64,000 nucleotides of DNA, from contig NZ_CP040872.1 of NCBI RefSeq assembly GCF_006337065.1, positions 2,852,001 through 2,916,000 of the forward strand. Direction: 5' to 3'. A program made the position numbers and the translations under genes. Below the pieces are notes generated by a model. The model was not told where the DNA came from and did no database searches. It worked only from the letters and a program-made list of their open reading frames with translations. This DNA comes from Agromyces laixinhei (GTDB lineage: Bacteria > Actinomycetota > Actinomycetes > Actinomycetales > Microbacteriaceae). This document shows positions 61,573 to 64,000 of the stretch, one piece after another (position 1 is the stretch's first letter; every line of letters begins with the position of its first letter).

Positions 61573-62064
61573 TCAGCGCCGCTCGAGGGCGCCGATGAGT
61601 GCAGCTCGATCGACGCCCGCGTAGGCGAGCGCACGCGGGACGGTGCCGAGATCGGCGCGCAGGATGCCGATGAGCGCGTCGGCGACCGCGAGTCGTTCTC
61701 GCTCGGCCCTGCCCCGGCCTCGATGCGCTGTGAAGTCGGCACGCCGCAGCGCTTCGCGCACCGTCGCCCCCCAGGTCGGCCGCGATCTCCGCGTGGCGGC
61801 GAGTCGCTCCTCGGCGACGGGTTCGATGCCCGCTGCGCGCAGCGACCGTTCGCGTTCACCGCGGAGCGCGGCGTCCACGCCGTCGTGGTCGAGACCGAAT
61901 TCGGCGAGCGTGCGGCCGGCGACGTCGTGGCCCGCGGAGATCGCGAGCAGCAGGTGCTCGGCCTCGACGCTGGACGCGCCGCGGTCGATCGCCTCGTCGA
62001 TCGCGTCGGTGATGACCTTCTTCAGCGTCGGGTCGAGTGCCTCGTCTTCCAGGCGGTCAGGCAT
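61573..62064 (-). CDS. Clp protease N-terminal (Clp-N) domain protein
   Basis: 163 residues. Two Clp-N repeats: DEALDPTLKKVITDAIDEAIDRGASSVEAEHLLLAISAGHDVAGRTLAEFGLD (about residues 7-60) and VREALRRADFTAHRGRGRAERERLAVADALIGILRAD...RALAYAGVDRAALIGALE (about 100-160). No ATPase module or ClpP-binding loop is present, so it is a stand-alone substrate-recognition-like domain. Its start overlaps the HTH gene by 8 bases. It may deliver or compete for substrates at ClpC, or sense a ligand for the HTH protein. Confidence 0.85.
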   Translation of the reverse strand: MPDRLEDEALDPTLKKVITDAIDEAIDRGASSVEAEHLLLAISAGHDVAGRTLAEFGLDHDGVDAALRGERERSLRAAGIEPVAEERLAATRRSRPTWGATVREALRRADFTAHRGRGRAERERLAVADALIGILRADLGTVPRALAYAGVDRAALIGALERR

Positions 62065-62308
62065 TGCGTCTCCTCAGTTCGACGCCGGCGACTTCGAGCC
62101 GTCGGTGATGCTTCTTGTGCACGGCTTGCCGGGTGACGCCGAGCGCCTCGGCGACCTGCGTCCAGCTCCAGCCGGCGCGCATCGCGCGCTCGACGGCCGC
62201 GTCTTCGAGACGGTCGGCGAGCTCGCGCAGGGCGACGACTGCGGCGAGGTCGTCGGCTTCGGCGCCGGTGGGGTCGGGACTCTGCTGAATCGGCGGGGGC
62301 GGGGTCAT
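62057..62308 (-). CDS. Small helix-turn-helix protein
   Basis: 83 residues. AGWSWTQVAEALGVTRQAVHKKHHRRL is a clear HTH (residues about 45-72), preceded by an acidic helix (DLAAVVALRELADRLEDAAVERAMR). It lacks a ligand domain. It shares an 8-base overlap with the Clp-N gene and has a 7-bp-arm palindrome 2 bp upstream of its ATG, so it is very likely autoregulated. The pair is a self-contained unit. Confidence 0.85.
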   Translation of the reverse strand: MTPPPPIQQSPDPTGAEADDLAAVVALRELADRLEDAAVERAMRAGWSWTQVAEALGVTRQAVHKKHHRRLEVAGVELRRRNA

Positions 62309-62310
62309 AG

Positions 62311-62357
62311 AAGCAACGTAGGTTGCTTATCTCGATTTGTCAACCATAGTTGCTTAT
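62311..62357. promoter_or_regulatory. Operator candidate for the HTH/Clp-N unit
   Basis: AAGCAAC-GTAG-GTTGCTT (62311-62328) has perfect 7-bp arms. GTTGCTTAT repeats directly at 62322-62330 and 62349-62357, 27 bp apart. It abuts the HTH start codon, as an autoregulatory operator would, and stands out as AT-rich. Confidence 0.65.
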
Positions 62358-62431
62358 TCCCTCGCTTCGCGCAGGCCACCGACCTCGAATTGGCCGTTGC
62401 TCCGTGCACGACGCTGCGATTGCATCGAAGG

Positions 62432-62863
62432 ATGCACGACGACTTCGAGTTCTCCGCCGACCCCGCACGTCTCGACCTCGATCGGGTGCACACCTGGCTC
62501 GCCGACGAGTCGTATTGGGCGACGGGTCGCTCGCGTGCCGCGCTCGAGGCCGCAGTCGCCGCTTCACGCAACTACGGCATCTACGACGCCGCGAGCGGCG
62601 CGCAGCTCGCGTACGCCCGGGTCATCACCGACGGGGTCACCTTCGCCTGGCTGTGCGACGTGTTCGTCGATGCCGACACGAGGGGTCGCGGCATCGGCGT
62701 GGCGCTCATCGAGCGGATCATGGCATCGCTCGAACCGCTCGGGCTCCGACGCATCGGCCTCACGACCGCCGACGCGCACGGACTCTACGAGCGGTTCGGG
62801 TTCCGTCCGCTCGACCAGCCGGAGCAGTGGATGGCCCGCATGGCCCCGATCGCCGCGGAGTGA
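62432..62863 (+). CDS. GNAT family N-acetyltransferase
   Basis: 143 residues. DLDRVHTWLADESYWATGRSRAALEAAVAASRNYGIYD, then the acetyl-CoA motif FVDADTRGRGIGVALIERIMASLEPLGLRRIGLTTADAHGLYERFGF (key RGRGIG and AHGLYERFGF). It resembles YjcF/Rv-type small GNATs with a WA-type N-terminus. ATG 62432 follows the frame where similarity starts; the longer frame is an artefact. Substrate unknown. It is divergent from the HTH/Clp-N pair. Confidence 0.88.
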   Translation: MHDDFEFSADPARLDLDRVHTWLADESYWATGRSRAALEAAVAASRNYGIYDAASGAQLAYARVITDGVTFAWLCDVFVDADTRGRGIGVALIERIMASLEPLGLRRIGLTTADAHGLYERFGFRPLDQPEQWMARMAPIAAE

Positions 62864-62881
62864 CCGCGACGGCGAGTCGGC

Positions 62882-63667
62882 TCAGGCCGCGCCCGACTCG
62901 CGCTCGACCTCGTCAGCGGCGAATGCCTCGACCTCACGCCCGTAAGCGATCATGAGGAAGCTCGTGCCGTCGGGACGTTCGAACGTGAACTCGCGCTCGT
63001 GCAACCGCTCGAATCCGAGGCGCTCGTAGAGCCGCTGCGCGGAGAGCATGTCGGGCCCGGTGTTCAGCACGACGCGCTCGATGCCGCGGATGCGCGCGAG
63101 CCGGAGCACGTGCGCGACGAGCACCTCGCCGACGCCACGGCGACGCGCCTCAGCTGCGACGCCGAGGAACCGGAAGTCGAGCTCGCCCTCGCGAGCGAGC
63201 GGCGAGATCGCGGCGGCGGCCACGGGAGTGGAGACGGTGCCGAGCAACGCGCCGGTCGCGGCATCCGTCGCCACCCAGACCTGGTGCTCTCGTGCGCGCT
63301 CGGCGACCGCGACGATGTCGGCGCGATAGGCGTCGCTCAGCTCGAAGTCGCACGCGTAGGCGGCTTCGACGAGCCCGGTGACCGCCTCGACCTCGTCGGG
63401 GCGCATGAGCCGCACGCGGAGGTCGGCCCGCTCCTGCAGCCCGAAGCTGTAGGCGAACGCCACGACCTCGCCGAATCGCTCGTCGCGCTCGGGCACCCGT
63501 TCGAACCCGAGCCTCGCGTAGAGCGCCTGAGCACGGAGGTTGCGCTCACCGGTGTCGAGCAGCAGCGCGTCGGCACCCCAGCCGAGCGCGGTCTCCATGC
63601 TCGCCCGCATCAGGGCCTCGCCCATCCCGGCACCCTGGGCGACGGGGTCGACGGCCACGAGCCGCAC
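62882..63667 (-). CDS. Tandem GNAT acetyltransferase, N-terminal domain incomplete in this frame
   Basis: 261 residues from GTG 63667. The first GNAT module begins at its motif A (VAVDPVAQGAGMGEALMRA, ALYARLGFE) and so lacks its early strands; the second is complete (RLMRPDEVEAVTGLVEAAY... FRFLGVAAEARRRGVGEVLVAHVL, AQRLYERLGFERL). The missing N-terminal part is encoded in the next frame at 63704-63900. Tandem GNATs of the MshD type have this two-module form; mycothiol synthase is possible but not shown. Confidence 0.8.
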   Translation of the reverse strand: MRLVAVDPVAQGAGMGEALMRASMETALGWGADALLLDTGERNLRAQALYARLGFERVPERDERFGEVVAFAYSFGLQERADLRVRLMRPDEVEAVTGLVEAAYACDFELSDAYRADIVAVAERAREHQVWVATDAATGALLGTVSTPVAAAAISPLAREGELDFRFLGVAAEARRRGVGEVLVAHVLRLARIRGIERVVLNTGPDMLSAQRLYERLGFERLHEREFTFERPDGTSFLMIAYGREVEAFAADEVERESGAA

Positions 63668-63703
63668 CTCGGCCTCGTCGCCGACCGCGACCCGCGAGTA
63701 CGG

Positions 63704-63900
63704 CGCCCGCGGCGCAGCACGCTCGCCGTGCCGAGCAGTCGCTCGCCGTCGCCGGCGGCGCCGTCACCGCCACGGGCGACGGCCACGAGCACGGCACCGG
63801 ATGCCGCGCGCCCCGAACCGGCCAGATCACGAGCCGCAAGACCGTTCGCTGACCGCTCGCCAGAGCTGTCCCTTCTGGCGACGGGCTTGCCCTGACGCAC
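63704..63900 (-). pseudogene. 5' fragment of the tandem GNAT gene in another frame
   Basis: Frame from GTG 63900 reads ...SGAVLVAVARGGDGAAGDGERLLGTASVLR, which has the form of GNAT strands 2 and 3, and joins RAPYSRVAVGDEAEVRLVAVDP in the GNAT frame if one base is added near 63701-63718 (a GC-rich run). The combined protein would be about 335 residues. A lesion or a sequencing/assembly error are both possible; the true start may lie still further upstream. Confidence 0.5.
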
Positions 63901-64000
63901 CTTCTCGTCGAGAGTTGAGGTGCAGCCGGCGCGGTTCCGTCCGGTTCGGTCGAGTATGAGAGCGACGGATGAGCGACGACGGCACGGAGGCTCGGACAGA

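Overview
The window is high-GC chromosomal DNA of an actinobacterium, most likely family Microbacteriaceae (Agromyces-like). This rests on the GC-rich third positions, on core gene neighbourhoods (eno-ftsB-DUF501, mfd near mazG, pth-rplY, tRNA-Gln-glmU-prs, metG-tatD-rsmA-ispE, rsmI divergent from the protein O-mannosyltransferase) and on the frequent use of GTG starts and ATGA/GTGA overlaps. Genus assignment is inference from gene content; no rRNA marker is present. I saw no phage, insertion sequence, integrase, CRISPR array or replication origin.

Layout. 1-7.9 kb: the start of a LemA-like gene, an ABC-2 exporter pair, a tight operon TetR > MFS > alanine-racemase-fold enzyme > aldonolactone oxidase facing a Ppx/GppA gene across a clean TetR-type palindrome, and a DUF1801-like protein. 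7.9-16.9 kb: a 74-nt class I tRNA with anticodon UAA, type II NADH dehydrogenase, then eno > ftsB > DUF501 > membrane-anchored subtilase, with a repeat-rich 309-bp gap between hisS and eno, then hisS, an NTF2-like protein, mazG and a LysE exporter. 17-20.7 kb (+): nhaA and a secreted sialidase with its own promoter and operator-like palindrome. 20.7-33.3 kb: mfd, RNase H, pth, rplY, gntK, gnd with three small membrane-protein genes, a small HTH gene, prs, glmU and tRNA-Gln. 33.4-38 kb: MarR, an AztD-type zinc metallochaperone behind a Zur/Fur-like box, and metQ > metN > metI. 38-48.7 kb: an ABC-F ATPase, an SDR/TetR divergent pair, ispE, DUF4287, rsmA, tatD, metG, an oxidoreductase and rsmI. 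48.7-57 kb: protein O-mannosyltransferase, epoxide hydrolase, a frameshifted YeiH exporter, an acyl-CoA synthetase, and an operon of membrane protein > XRE regulator > two MDR-type oxidoreductases behind two inverted repeats. 57-64 kb: a guanidinium exporter under a guanidine-III riboswitch, a monooxygenase-fold protein, metY with a CoA-binding protein, an ABC exporter pair, an HTH/Clp-N two-gene unit with its own palindrome, and GNAT genes, the last with an apparent frameshift.

How they work together. Much of the window is housekeeping: translation (hisS, metG, rsmA, rsmI, pth, rplY, two tRNAs), repair (mfd, RNase H), NTP hygiene (mazG), central carbon (eno, gnd, gntK), respiration (ndh), precursors (prs, glmU, ispE) and methionine/sulfur (metNIQ, metY). 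Between these sit small regulator-plus-effector units with readable palindromic operators (6305-6320, 18327-18348, 33993-34014, 40907-40935, 56945-56982, 62311-62357). The best candidates for little-described biology are the HTH/Clp-N pair, the membrane-XRE-oxidoreductase operon, the racemase-fold/lactone-oxidase operon, the short UAA tRNA and the eno-hisS repeat region. All coordinates and motifs were read by eye; no database search was run.
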